This document shows positions 5,958 through 12,741 of a stretch of 12,969 nt of DNA, in pieces (the first letter of the stretch is position 1; each line of letters begins with the position of its first letter). Both the position numbers and the translations under genes were made by a program. The notes under the pieces were generated by a model. The model was given only the letters and a program-made list of their open reading frames with translations. It was not told the DNA's origin and did no database searches. This DNA comes from an uncultured Eubacteriales bacterium (lineage in GTDB: Bacteria > Bacillota > Clostridia > Oscillospirales > CAG-272): positions 1 to 12,969 of the forward strand of contig CASEEB010000059.1 in the NCBI GenBank assembly GCA_949286815.1, given 5' to 3'.

Positions 5958-6653
5958 ATGAACTTAATGGACATACTGACACTTATATGCGGACTTGCTC
6001 TTTTTTTATACGGTATGGAAATAATGGGGAATTCCCTGAAAAAAAGTGCCGGAAGAAAACTAAAGACAATTTTGGGGAATCTTACTTCCAATAAATTCAA
6101 GGGTTTTTTGCTGGGTCTCGCGGTTACCGCGGTTATCCAGTCATCCTCCGCGACTACGGTCATGGTGGTGGGATTTGTCAATTCCGGCACAATGACGCTT
6201 TCTCAGGCGGTAGGCGTGATAATGGGGGCGAATGTCGGAACGGCGGTCACATCCTGGCTCACCGCGATGTCCGGAATAGGCTCTGACGGAAATGTATCTT
6301 CTTTGCTTTCATGGCTGAGCCCCGACGCCTGGATGCCGATACTTGCGCTTTTGGGCATTTGTCTGCTTCTGTTTTCGCAAAAAGACAGGAAAAAGGATAT
6401 AGGAAATATACTGCTTGGTTTTGCCGTGCTCATGACCGGAATGAGCATAATGTCCTCGGCGGTGTCGGGGCTTAGGGAAAACGAGACCTTCTCCTCAATG
6501 CTTGTGATGTTCAATAATCCGTTGTTCGGGATTCTTGCCGGAGCGGTACTGACCGCCATTATTCAGTCTTCTTCCGCCTCTGTGGGTATATTGCAGTCAC
6601 TGACGACTACCGGAGCCATTTCATACGGCATGGCAATTCCCATTATTATGTGA
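5958..6653 (+). CDS. Na+/phosphate cotransporter, N-terminal part ending at in-frame TGA
   Basis: 231 residues from ATG 5958 (GGAG at 5945-5948) belong to the Na/Pi-cotransporter family (NptA/SLC34 type), which imports phosphate with sodium at the membrane. Several hydrophobic segments are visible (about 5-22, 48-74, 82-104, 125-140, 150-168, 188-202). The two family repeats are present: QSSS at 61-64 with GANVGT at 90-95, and QSSS at 203-206. The second repeat should end in a G-Q-N-I-G-T-like motif, but its glycine codon is TGA (6651-6653). Translation in the same frame continues the family sequence without a gap (see 6681-7730). Taken alone, this fragment lacks the end of the second repeat and probably cannot transport. 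It is best read as one gene, 5958-7730, that is mutated, read through, or miscalled at one base. The Pho box upstream fits its role. Confidence 0.85.
   Translation: MNLMDILTLICGLALFLYGMEIMGNSLKKSAGRKLKTILGNLTSNKFKGFLLGLAVTAVIQSSSATTVMVVGFVNSGTMTLSQAVGVIMGANVGTAVTSWLTAMSGIGSDGNVSSLLSWLSPDAWMPILALLGICLLLFSQKDRKKDIGNILLGFAVLMTGMSIMSSAVSGLRENETFSSMLVMFNNPLFGILAGAVLTAIIQSSSASVGILQSLTTTGAISYGMAIPIIM
6651..6653 (+). other. In-frame TGA at a conserved glycine position
   Basis: The first repeat reads QSSS, then 25 residues, then GANVGT. The second reads QSSS, then 25 residues, then stop-QNIGT. The stop therefore sits exactly opposite Gly90. One base change (T to G at 6651) would give GGA. The next base is C; TGAC is among the leakier stop contexts in bacteria. 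I see no clear bacterial SECIS-like hairpin just downstream, and a glycine site argues against selenocysteine. Confidence 0.9.
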
Positions 6654-6680
6654 CAGAATATAGGCACATGCATAACCGCT

Positions 6681-7730
6681 ATGATATCCTCCATAGGCGC
6701 GAATAAAAACGGAAAACGGGCGGCGCTTGTGCATCTTTATTTTAATATAATCGGCGCCGTTGTACTGCTTTCATTGTTTTATTTGTTTGACTGGATTTTT
6801 GACTGGACATTTGTGGATTCCGCAATTAATATGTGGGGTGTGGCGGCGGTTCATACCGTGTTTAAAATACTGTCGGTATTGCTTATAGCCCCGTTTTCAA
6901 AGCAGCTCGAAAAGCTTGCACAGGTATCGGTGCGCGGAAATGATAAAAATGAAGATGAAATTACCGGTCTGCTTGACGAGCGTCTTTTGGATACACCCAG
7001 CGTCGCAATTGAAAGAAGCCGCAAGGCAGCGTGTCAGATGACCTGCCTTTGCACGGACGCGCTTGTGAAATCAATTGGCATTCTGGATTTTTATGATGAA
7101 AAGACCGCGTCCGAAATAATGGAAAGCGAGAACAAAGCCGATGTTTACGAGGACGCCATCGGGTCGTATCTGGTCAAGCTTTCGTCCAAGAACCTGACTG
7201 AGTCGGACGTTCACGAAGTGACAAAGCTGCTTCATATGATAGGCGACCTTGAAAGAATCTGCGACCATTCGGTAAATCTTTTGGAGTCGGCGGAAGAGAT
7301 GAAAGACAAAAACATTGTTTTTTCGGATGAGGCGAAAAGGCAGCTCAACGTATTGTATGACGCGGTTGCGGAGATCCTTTCGATTACAAAGCAGGCTTTT
7401 GTGGAAAACGATTTGAATGCCGCGTCAAAGGTCGAGCCTCTTGAGCAGGTGGTAGATTATCTTAAAGACCGCATAAAGCTGAACCATATTTTAAGGCTTC
7501 AGAAAAGCGAATGTACAATTGAACACGGGTTTGTGCTTTCGGATATTCTTACAAACCTCGAACGTGTCTCCGACCATTGTTCAAACATCGCCGGATGCAT
7601 TATTGAAATGTCCAAAAATAACTCTCTGGAAATTCACGGATATCTGCATGGGGTAAAATCCGACAGCAGGGAGTTCAACTCAATGTATAAGGAGTATCTG
7701 AAGAAATATTCGCTTGAGTCTTCCGATTGA
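6681..7730 (+). CDS. Na+/phosphate cotransporter, C-terminal part with PhoU domain
   Basis: The frame is continuous with the N-terminal part; family sequence resumes right after the TGA at 6654 ('QNIGTCITAMISSIGANKNGK'). 6681 is only the first downstream ATG and has no ribosome binding site, so independent initiation is unlikely. Numbered from 6681, residues 1-75 hold the end of the second repeat and two or three membrane segments (about 20-38, 53-70). Residues about 105-345 form a PhoU-like helical domain with its two metal-binding type motifs, ERICDH (191-196) and ERVSDH (294-299). Such fused PhoU domains are common in bacterial NptA-type proteins and probably adjust transport to phosphate status. 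The part has 349 intact codons with no further damage. A strong hairpin terminator follows at 7848. Confidence 0.85.
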   Translation: MISSIGANKNGKRAALVHLYFNIIGAVVLLSLFYLFDWIFDWTFVDSAINMWGVAAVHTVFKILSVLLIAPFSKQLEKLAQVSVRGNDKNEDEITGLLDERLLDTPSVAIERSRKAACQMTCLCTDALVKSIGILDFYDEKTASEIMESENKADVYEDAIGSYLVKLSSKNLTESDVHEVTKLLHMIGDLERICDHSVNLLESAEEMKDKNIVFSDEAKRQLNVLYDAVAEILSITKQAFVENDLNAASKVEPLEQVVDYLKDRIKLNHILRLQKSECTIEHGFVLSDILTNLERVSDHCSNIAGCIIEMSKNNSLEIHGYLHGVKSDSREFNSMYKEYLKKYSLESSD

Positions 7731-7847
7731 TATAGAAGTCGTATAAACGAATAAAGCACGGATTGTAAACACGGTCCTGAGCCACTGAAATCGGATAAAA
7801 AGGAGCCGGGGTAAATTGTATTTTTTCTCGCTCTCCTGTTGCAAACG

Positions 7848-7884
7848 AATCACCCGCGGTCTAAAGACCACGGGTGATTTTATA
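7848..7884 (+). terminator. Intrinsic terminator after the Na/Pi transporter gene
   Basis: AATCACCCG (7848-7856) pairs with CGGGTGATT (7871-7879). After one mismatch, GGTC/GACC (7858-7861/7866-7869) closes a TAAA loop. TTTT and an AT-rich stretch follow. It lies between convergent genes. Confidence 0.8.
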
Positions 7885-7913
7885 TAGGTTTGACTTTGAC
7901 GCGTAAATGTTTT

Positions 7914-7935
7914 CCGGATCCGAGCCGGATTTTTT
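7914..7935 (+). terminator. Second hairpin with T6 run
   Basis: ATCCG (7918-7922) can pair with CGGAT (7926-7930); alternatively CCGG (7914-7917) pairs with CCGG (7925-7928). Six T (7930-7935) follow. It may be a back-up terminator on the plus strand facing the convergent ThuA-like gene. The stem is short. Confidence 0.45.
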
Positions 7936-7991
7936 GCGTTCAATGAGAATCCGCGGGTTTTGAATTTCGACCCGGAAGTGTTTAAAAACGC

Positions 7992-8732
7992 TCAGTTGAA
8001 TTCGTCGGTCACTTTAAAGGTCACGTTCGGAGCGCCCTCGGGCACGGTATATCCGACGTCGGCGGGCTTTACCCAGTATACCGCGTTTTTAATTATGCGC
8101 TGTACGTATGGGTTGTAGAATGAGCGGTCGAATTCATGTCCCGGCTGGAAGTAGAATACCTTTCCCAAACCGCGCAAAAAGCATACGCCGCTGCGGAATA
8201 TAAATCCGTCTTCGTACCATGAGCCGAAGACCAGAGCGTCGGGCTGAGGAATGTAGAAAGGCTCGCAGTAAAGCTCTTCGAGGTCAAGAGTGAAGTGTTC
8301 CGGAATACCTGCCGCTATGGGATGCGACGGCATGAGATTCCACACTACTTCTTTCTGATCCCGACCCCATGAAAGGTTTCCGGTTGTTCCGACAACCTGT
8401 TTGAAAACCTTTGAATGATGCCCGGAATGGAGCACTATAAGCCCGGTTTTGCCGGCGTAGACTCTTTGTCTTATCTTTTCGACAAGCTCGTCGCTTACCT
8501 CTCCGTGAGCCATATGTCCCCACCAGATAAGAACATCGGTCTTTTCAAGAAGCTCATCCGGAAGTCCCTGACACGGGTCGTCAAGTGCCGCCAAGGTTAT
8601 GTCAAGGTCTTCATTTACTTTAAGAAAATTTCTGATACAGCCGTGTATCCCTTCGGGATAAATGGCACGGCAGCCTTCCTCATTTCTTTCATGCCGGAAT
8701 TCGTTCCAGATGACAACATTGATTTTTGACAT
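7992..8732 (-). CDS. ThuA-like domain protein
   Basis: 246 residues from an ATG at 8732-8730, with AAGGAG (8746-8741) 8 nt upstream. It has the ThuA (trehalose utilisation) pattern of a class I glutamine-amidotransferase-like fold: 'VVIWNEFRHE' (6-15), 'YPEGIHG' (25-31), 'DVLIWWGHMAHGEV' (66-79), 'GLIVLHSGHHSKVF' (96-109), 'FYFQPGHEFDRSFYNPYVQRIIKNAVYW' region near 193-220. ThuA proteins lack an established simple reaction; rhizobial ThuA works with the Gfo/Idh/MocA-type ThuB in keto-disaccharide metabolism. Here a Gfo/Idh/MocA gene lies in the divergent operon, which suggests a keto-sugar role (inference). The protein is full length and cytoplasmic, and ends with TGA. Confidence 0.88.
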   Translation of the reverse strand: MSKINVVIWNEFRHERNEEGCRAIYPEGIHGCIRNFLKVNEDLDITLAALDDPCQGLPDELLEKTDVLIWWGHMAHGEVSDELVEKIRQRVYAGKTGLIVLHSGHHSKVFKQVVGTTGNLSWGRDQKEVVWNLMPSHPIAAGIPEHFTLDLEELYCEPFYIPQPDALVFGSWYEDGFIFRSGVCFLRGLGKVFYFQPGHEFDRSFYNPYVQRIIKNAVYWVKPADVGYTVPEGAPNVTFKVTDEFN

Positions 8733-8802
8733 AAAAACAACTCCTTTTATGTATGATTTAATAATAAAAACATCAATTTTTATAAAACATCATTTCAAAA
8801 AA

Positions 8803-8831
8803 ATTATAGCATAAAAAAAACCAAAAGTAAA
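8803..8831 (-). promoter_or_regulatory. Promoter of the ThuA-like gene
   Basis: On the minus strand TTTACT (8831-8826) and TATAAT (8808-8803) are 17 nt apart. The start would be near 8796, giving a leader of about 60 nt. Confidence 0.6.
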
Positions 8832-8835
8832 CCCC

Positions 8836-8864
8836 AAAATTAAAATTTGGCAAATTTTAATTTT
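8836..8864. promoter_or_regulatory. Perfect 13-bp inverted repeat between divergent promoters
   Basis: AAAATTAAAATTT (8836-8848) and AAATTTTAATTTT (8852-8864) are exact reverse complements around GGC. It starts 4 bp from the ThuA-like -35 box and ends 16 bp before the uxuA -35 box. The AT-only arms could be an operator or UP-like element shared by both promoters. Their low complexity lowers certainty. Confidence 0.5.
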
Positions 8865-8880
8865 ATTTGCCCAAAAGGTA

Positions 8881-8909
8881 TTGCAATTTATATTTGATAA
8901 GTGTATAAT
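8881..8909 (+). promoter_or_regulatory. Promoter of the uxuA operon
   Basis: TTGCAA (8881-8886), a 17-nt spacer and TATAAT (8904-8909). Transcription would start near 8916. GGAGGA at 8960-8965 lies 8 nt before the ATG at 8974. Confidence 0.65.
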
Positions 8910-8912
8910 TAC

Positions 8913-8927
8913 TACAGTTTGTACAGT
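8913..8927. repeat. Direct repeat TACAGT at the uxuA start site
   Basis: TACAGT occurs at 8913-8918 and 8922-8927, covering the predicted start. The segment TTGTACAGTGAACAA (8919-8933) is also weakly palindromic. It may be a repressor site, but support is thin. Confidence 0.3.
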
Positions 8928-8973
8928 GAACAAGATTGCTGTGACCATCAAAATTTTCCGGAGGATATAAATT

Positions 8974-10011
8974 ATGAAAATGTCGTTTCGGCATTACGGG
9001 AAAAGCGACCCCGTAACCTTGGAACAGATTTCTCAGATTCCGACTGTATACTCTATAGTGTCGGCGTGTTATGATACGCCGCCCGGTGAGGTCTGGAAAA
9101 GGGAAAGCATACAGGAGATCAAAGACGATGCAGACAAGCACGGTCTTGCGTTTGAAGTGGTGGAAAGCGTGCCCGTTCCCGAAGATATAAAGCTCGGCAG
9201 CAAAAATTCCCCTCAATTGATAGATAATTTTTGTGAAAATATACGCAGACTCGGGCAGGCTGGGGTTAAGTGTATTTGCTATAATTTTATGCCCGTGTTC
9301 GACTGGCTGCGCAGTGAGCTCGAAAGACCTATGCCGGATGGTTCAAACAGCCTTGCTTATGATGAAAAAACCGTACTTTCAATGGACCCCAGAAAGGGAG
9401 ACCTGGCGCTGCCCGGATGGGACCAGAGTTATACCAAGGACCAGCTTGGTCAGTTACTGAAAAAATATGAGGATATAGATGAGGAAAAGCTTTTTTCAAA
9501 CCTCAGCGATTTCCTTGAGGCGGTTATCCCGGTTGCCCACGAGTGTAAAGTCAATATGGCCATCCACCCCGACGACCCGCCGTGGGGAATGTTCGGGCTT
9601 CCGAGAATCATTACAAACGAAAAAAATCTTTCAAGAATGCTTAAGATCGTCGATCTCCCGGAAAACGGCCTTACTTTCTGTACCGGCTCTTTGGGCGCAA
9701 ATCCCGACAATAACCTGATTGCGATGATTCATAAATTCGGCAATCGGATTCATTTCGCGCATGTGCGGAATATAAAAATAACCGGAGATAGGCAGTTCCA
9801 CGAGACAGCTCACCCTACCGGGTGCGGTTCGCTTGATATATACGGGATACTTAAAGCGCTGCATGAGGAAAAATTTGACGGATATATGAGACCCGACCAT
9901 GGACGGATGATCTGGGGAGAAAAGGGCAGATACGGGTACGGTCTGTATGACCGCGCGCTGGGCGCGATGTATCTTTCGGGACTATGGGAAGCCATTGACA
10001 AACAAAACTGA
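8974..10011 (+). CDS. uxuA: D-mannonate dehydratase
   Basis: 345 residues. UxuA removes water from D-mannonate to give 2-keto-3-deoxy-D-gluconate in glucuronate breakdown, using Mn2+ or a similar divalent metal. The sequence follows the family throughout: 'MKMSFRHYGKSDPVTLEQISQIP', 'CICYNFMPVFDW' (100-111), 'MAIHPDDPPW' (195-204), 'LTFCTGSLG' (233-241), 'IHFAHVRN' (259-266) and 'YMRPDHGR' (304-311). His198, Cys236, His263 and Asp308 are the likely metal ligands. The length is normal. It heads an operon, with the SDR gene 57 nt downstream, and is divergent from the ThuA-like gene, with a shared inverted repeat between the promoters. Confidence 0.95.
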   Translation: MKMSFRHYGKSDPVTLEQISQIPTVYSIVSACYDTPPGEVWKRESIQEIKDDADKHGLAFEVVESVPVPEDIKLGSKNSPQLIDNFCENIRRLGQAGVKCICYNFMPVFDWLRSELERPMPDGSNSLAYDEKTVLSMDPRKGDLALPGWDQSYTKDQLGQLLKKYEDIDEEKLFSNLSDFLEAVIPVAHECKVNMAIHPDDPPWGMFGLPRIITNEKNLSRMLKIVDLPENGLTFCTGSLGANPDNNLIAMIHKFGNRIHFAHVRNIKITGDRQFHETAHPTGCGSLDIYGILKALHEEKFDGYMRPDHGRMIWGEKGRYGYGLYDRALGAMYLSGLWEAIDKQN

Positions 10012-10068
10012 ACTTGCGATAAGCGTTTTAAATAAAAATACATATATAGCGGAGAAAGGAAAATCCAC

Positions 10069-10896
10069 ATGTTAAAAAAAGTTTGCGTTATTACCGGCGC
10101 CGGCGGAGTGCTTTGCTCGGCGTTTGCCAAAGAAATGGCGAAAAACGGATACTCCGTGGCGTTGCTTGATATAAACGAAGAGTCCGCGCAGAAGGTCGCG
10201 GATGAGATAAGCATGTGCGGCGGACTTGCGAAGGCATATAAGGCGAATGTCCTTGATAAGGACGCGCTTGAGGAAGTACATAAAAAAATTCTGTCCGAAA
10301 TGGGCAAATGCACCGTTCTGATAAACGGGGCGGGCGGGAACAGTCCCCGCGCCACTACAGCGCACGAATATTTTGAGAACGGAGACGAGAAAAGAGAGGA
10401 TATCCTCACTTTCTTTAATCTCGACAAAGCCGGATTTGATTTTGTATTCGACCTGAATATAAAAGGCGTGCTTATGCCCACGCAGATATTCTCAAAGGAT
10501 ATGATAGGGGAGGACGGCTGCTCAATTATAAATATTTCCTCGATGAACGCATATACTCCTCTTACCAAAATACCCGCGTACAGTTCCGCAAAAGCCGCCG
10601 TTTCCAACTTTACGCAGTGGCTTGCCGTTCATTTTGCCAAAGCGGGGATAAGAGTCAACGCGATTGCTCCGGGATTCTTTTCAACCGCCCAGAATAAAGC
10701 GCTGCTTTGGAATGATGACGGAACTCCGACATCGCGCACCGAAAAAATTCTGTGCGCCACACCTATGGGACGTTTCGGCGAGCCGGAAGAGCTGCTCGGC
10801 GCGCTTAAGTTTTTGACAGACCCGGAAATGGCGTCTTTTGTCACAGGGGTTGTGATTCCGGTTGACGGCGGATTTTCCGCGTATTCGGGAGTGTAA
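10069..10896 (+). CDS. uxuB: SDR-type D-mannonate oxidoreductase (fructuronate reductase)
   Basis: 275 residues from ATG 10069, with GGAGAAAGGA (10051-10060) 8 nt before it. It is a short-chain dehydrogenase: variant dinucleotide loop TGAGGVLC (9-16), 'LLDIN' (32-36), NGAGG (86-90), Asn130, and the Ser158-Tyr171-Lys175 catalytic set in 'NISSMNAYTPLTKIPAYSSAK'. The GVLC loop ending and the position behind uxuA fit the Bacillota mannonate oxidoreductases (fructuronate to mannonate with NAD(P)H), which are SDR proteins unlike the E. coli UxuB. A gluconate-type SDR is the alternative. The stop is 3 nt before the next start, so the two are surely co-translated or coupled. Confidence 0.85.
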   Translation: MLKKVCVITGAGGVLCSAFAKEMAKNGYSVALLDINEESAQKVADEISMCGGLAKAYKANVLDKDALEEVHKKILSEMGKCTVLINGAGGNSPRATTAHEYFENGDEKREDILTFFNLDKAGFDFVFDLNIKGVLMPTQIFSKDMIGEDGCSIINISSMNAYTPLTKIPAYSSAKAAVSNFTQWLAVHFAKAGIRVNAIAPGFFSTAQNKALLWNDDGTPTSRTEKILCATPMGRFGEPEELLGALKFLTDPEMASFVTGVVIPVDGGFSAYSGV

Positions 10897-10899
10897 GCC

Positions 10900-11754
10900 A
10901 TGTCTGATTTGAAAACCAAAATCAAACTCTGCGCTTTTGCGGACGAAGCGGATTCATGTCTTGAAGGTCAGATAAAAGCGCTCAGGGAAAACGGCATTCC
11001 GCTGCTTGAAATCAGAGGGGTTGACGGGCAGAATATCGCGGACATAAGCCTTGAAAAAACACGCAAAATCAAAGAAACTTTGGACAACAACGGCATACAG
11101 GTATGGTCTGTAGGGTCTCCCGCCGGGAAAACGGATATCAACGCTGATTTTTCCGCGGAAAAGGAAAGATTTGTCCTAATGCTTGAAAAGGGAAAAATTC
11201 TCGGCGCGAAATGTATAAGACTGTTCAGCTTTTACGGTACCGGCGGAAAGAAAGAATACGAAAAAGAGGTCTTTTCCAGACTTTCGGAATTTGTCCGCAT
11301 GTCAAGACAATATGACATCATTCCCTGTCATGAGAACGAAAAGGGAATTTACGGCGAGAACGCCGAAAGATGCCTTGAAATTCACAGAAATGTCCCCGGT
11401 CTTATGGCGGTCTTCGATCCAGCGAATTTCATACAGTGCGGTCAGGATGTAATGGAAGCATGGCGGATGCTCTCGCCTTACGTATTTTACGGTCATATCA
11501 AGGACGCGGATTTGACCGGCAGAATTCTGCCTCCCGGAGAGGGCATAGGGCATATTGCCGACTATCTTCCGGATTTTGTCGCCAAGGGTTGCAGCGTGCT
11601 CACCCTTGAACCTCACCTCGCGGAATTTGTAGGGCTTTCGGGGCTTGAAAACGACAATAACAAGAGCAATGTAGGCTCGCTTAATTTTAAAAATAACCGT
11701 GAGGCGTTTGACTGCGCCGCGGATTCTCTTAAAAAAATTATAGACAGACTGTAA
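10900..11754 (+). CDS. Sugar phosphate isomerase/epimerase-like TIM barrel (first)
   Basis: 284 residues; ATG 10900 lies 3 nt after the uxuB stop, with a GGGAG-like site inside the uxuB end. It belongs to the xylose-isomerase-like TIM-barrel (AP endonuclease 2) superfamily. The usual Glu-Asp-His-Glu metal set can be placed: Glu145 in 'PCHENEKGIYGE', Asp173 in 'VFDPANF', His199 in 'YGHIKDA', Glu237 in 'LTLEPHL'. Members isomerise or epimerise sugars, dehydrate inosose, or cleave keto-glycosides, so the exact reaction is open. Tight coupling to uxuB suggests it feeds substrate into the glucuronate/mannonate route, for example by epimerising a related uronate or aldonate (inference). Confidence 0.85.
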   Translation: MSDLKTKIKLCAFADEADSCLEGQIKALRENGIPLLEIRGVDGQNIADISLEKTRKIKETLDNNGIQVWSVGSPAGKTDINADFSAEKERFVLMLEKGKILGAKCIRLFSFYGTGGKKEYEKEVFSRLSEFVRMSRQYDIIPCHENEKGIYGENAERCLEIHRNVPGLMAVFDPANFIQCGQDVMEAWRMLSPYVFYGHIKDADLTGRILPPGEGIGHIADYLPDFVAKGCSVLTLEPHLAEFVGLSGLENDNNKSNVGSLNFKNNREAFDCAADSLKKIIDRL

Positions 11755-11825
11755 TTGTTTCGGGAATCATAAGGGATTGTTGAAACCGAATCTTAATTTA
11801 CTTTTATTGCGAAAGGAATTGTTCT

Positions 11826-12587
11826 ATGAAAATCGGAGCACAGATGTATACGGTGCGTGAGTTGTGCCGCACGCTTGACGGTCTTGACGAGACCATGAAA
11901 AAAGTTGCCGATATCGGATATACCACCATACAGCTTTCGGGTGTGTGCGCGTATGAAGCGGAATGGATGGCGCAAAAGCTTAAAGAGTACGGTCTGAGCG
12001 CGGATATCACACATTTTGACTACGGCAGAATTGTCAACGATACCGAGGGGACCATTGCGTTTCACGACACAATGAATTGCAGATACATAGGTATAGGGTC
12101 AAATCCCAGAGGCGTGAACCCGGAGGGACTTGAAAAAATGGCGGATGAGCTGAAAGACGCCATTCCCAAAATAATGTCTTCGGGACACAAGTTCATGTAT
12201 CATAACCATCATATGGAATTCGCGAAATTTGACGGGAAGAATTTTCTTGAGTTGCTTTGTGAGAGGTTCACGGAGGATGAATGCGGTGTGACGCTCGATA
12301 CATATTGGGTGCAGGCAGGCGGCGCGGATCCGGCGTTCTGGTTGAGAAAATTAAAGGGAAGAGTAAATTGCGTGCACTTCAAGGATATGGTATTTTCGCC
12401 TGCCGACAAAAATGTCAGAATGGCTCCGATAGGCGAGGGAAACATGAATTACACAGAGATCATAAAGGCGTGCGATGACGCGAAAGTCGAGTACGGATAT
12501 GTGGAGCAGGACAACTGCTATGGAGAAGACCCGATACTTTGCTTAAAGAGAAGCTATGATTATTTCAGGGCGCAGGGTATTGACTGA
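11826..12587 (+). CDS. Sugar phosphate isomerase/epimerase-like TIM barrel (second)
   Basis: 253 residues from ATG 11826, with AAAGGA (11812-11817) 8 nt before it. It has the same superfamily fold but is clearly different from the preceding gene: start 'MKIGAQMYTVRE', then 'YHNHHMEF' (125-132, Glu131), 'LDTYWVQAGGADP' (157-169, Asp158), 'VHFKDM' (183-188, His184), 'IGEGNMNY' (202-209) and Glu227 as the likely fourth metal ligand. The Y-H-N-H-x-x-E-F form is common in barrels encoded beside Gfo/Idh/MocA dehydrogenases, as here with the gene 154 bp downstream. Such pairs act on keto-sugars and inositols. The substrate is unknown. It ends with TGA. Confidence 0.87.
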   Translation: MKIGAQMYTVRELCRTLDGLDETMKKVADIGYTTIQLSGVCAYEAEWMAQKLKEYGLSADITHFDYGRIVNDTEGTIAFHDTMNCRYIGIGSNPRGVNPEGLEKMADELKDAIPKIMSSGHKFMYHNHHMEFAKFDGKNFLELLCERFTEDECGVTLDTYWVQAGGADPAFWLRKLKGRVNCVHFKDMVFSPADKNVRMAPIGEGNMNYTEIIKACDDAKVEYGYVEQDNCYGEDPILCLKRSYDYFRAQGID

Positions 12588-12621
12588 CGCGACGCTTAAA
12601 AGACAGAATTTCAAGGCAGTA

Positions 12622-12651
12622 TTTACATACAAAAACGGAACTTTCTATATT
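12622..12651 (+). promoter_or_regulatory. Possible promoter of the Gfo/Idh/MocA gene
   Basis: TTTACA (12622-12627), an 18-nt spacer and TATATT (12646-12651) are a fair match in the longest gap of the operon (12588-12741). It could allow separate expression of the last gene. The AT-rich surroundings make it uncertain. Confidence 0.35.
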
Positions 12652-12741
12652 TTAAAAACAGATATTTCAAGACGTTTTTAAAAATTTATTTAATTGATCT
12701 GAGCTTCTTAACAAGATAATTGCGGAAAGGATGAACTTAAA

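Noticed and set aside
6651..6700. Selenocysteine insertion at the TGA
   Set aside because: The site is a glycine in the family and in the internal repeat, and no clear SECIS-like stem with the right spacing was seen.
7816..7893. Small plus-strand frame from TTG after an AGGAG
   Set aside because: It encodes about 25 residues that run through the terminator hairpin and matches nothing recognisable.
9810..10607. Minus-strand 265-codon frame
   Set aside because: It lies antisense to uxuA and uxuB, which are full-length recognised genes; serine- and proline-rich composition is typical of a shadow frame.
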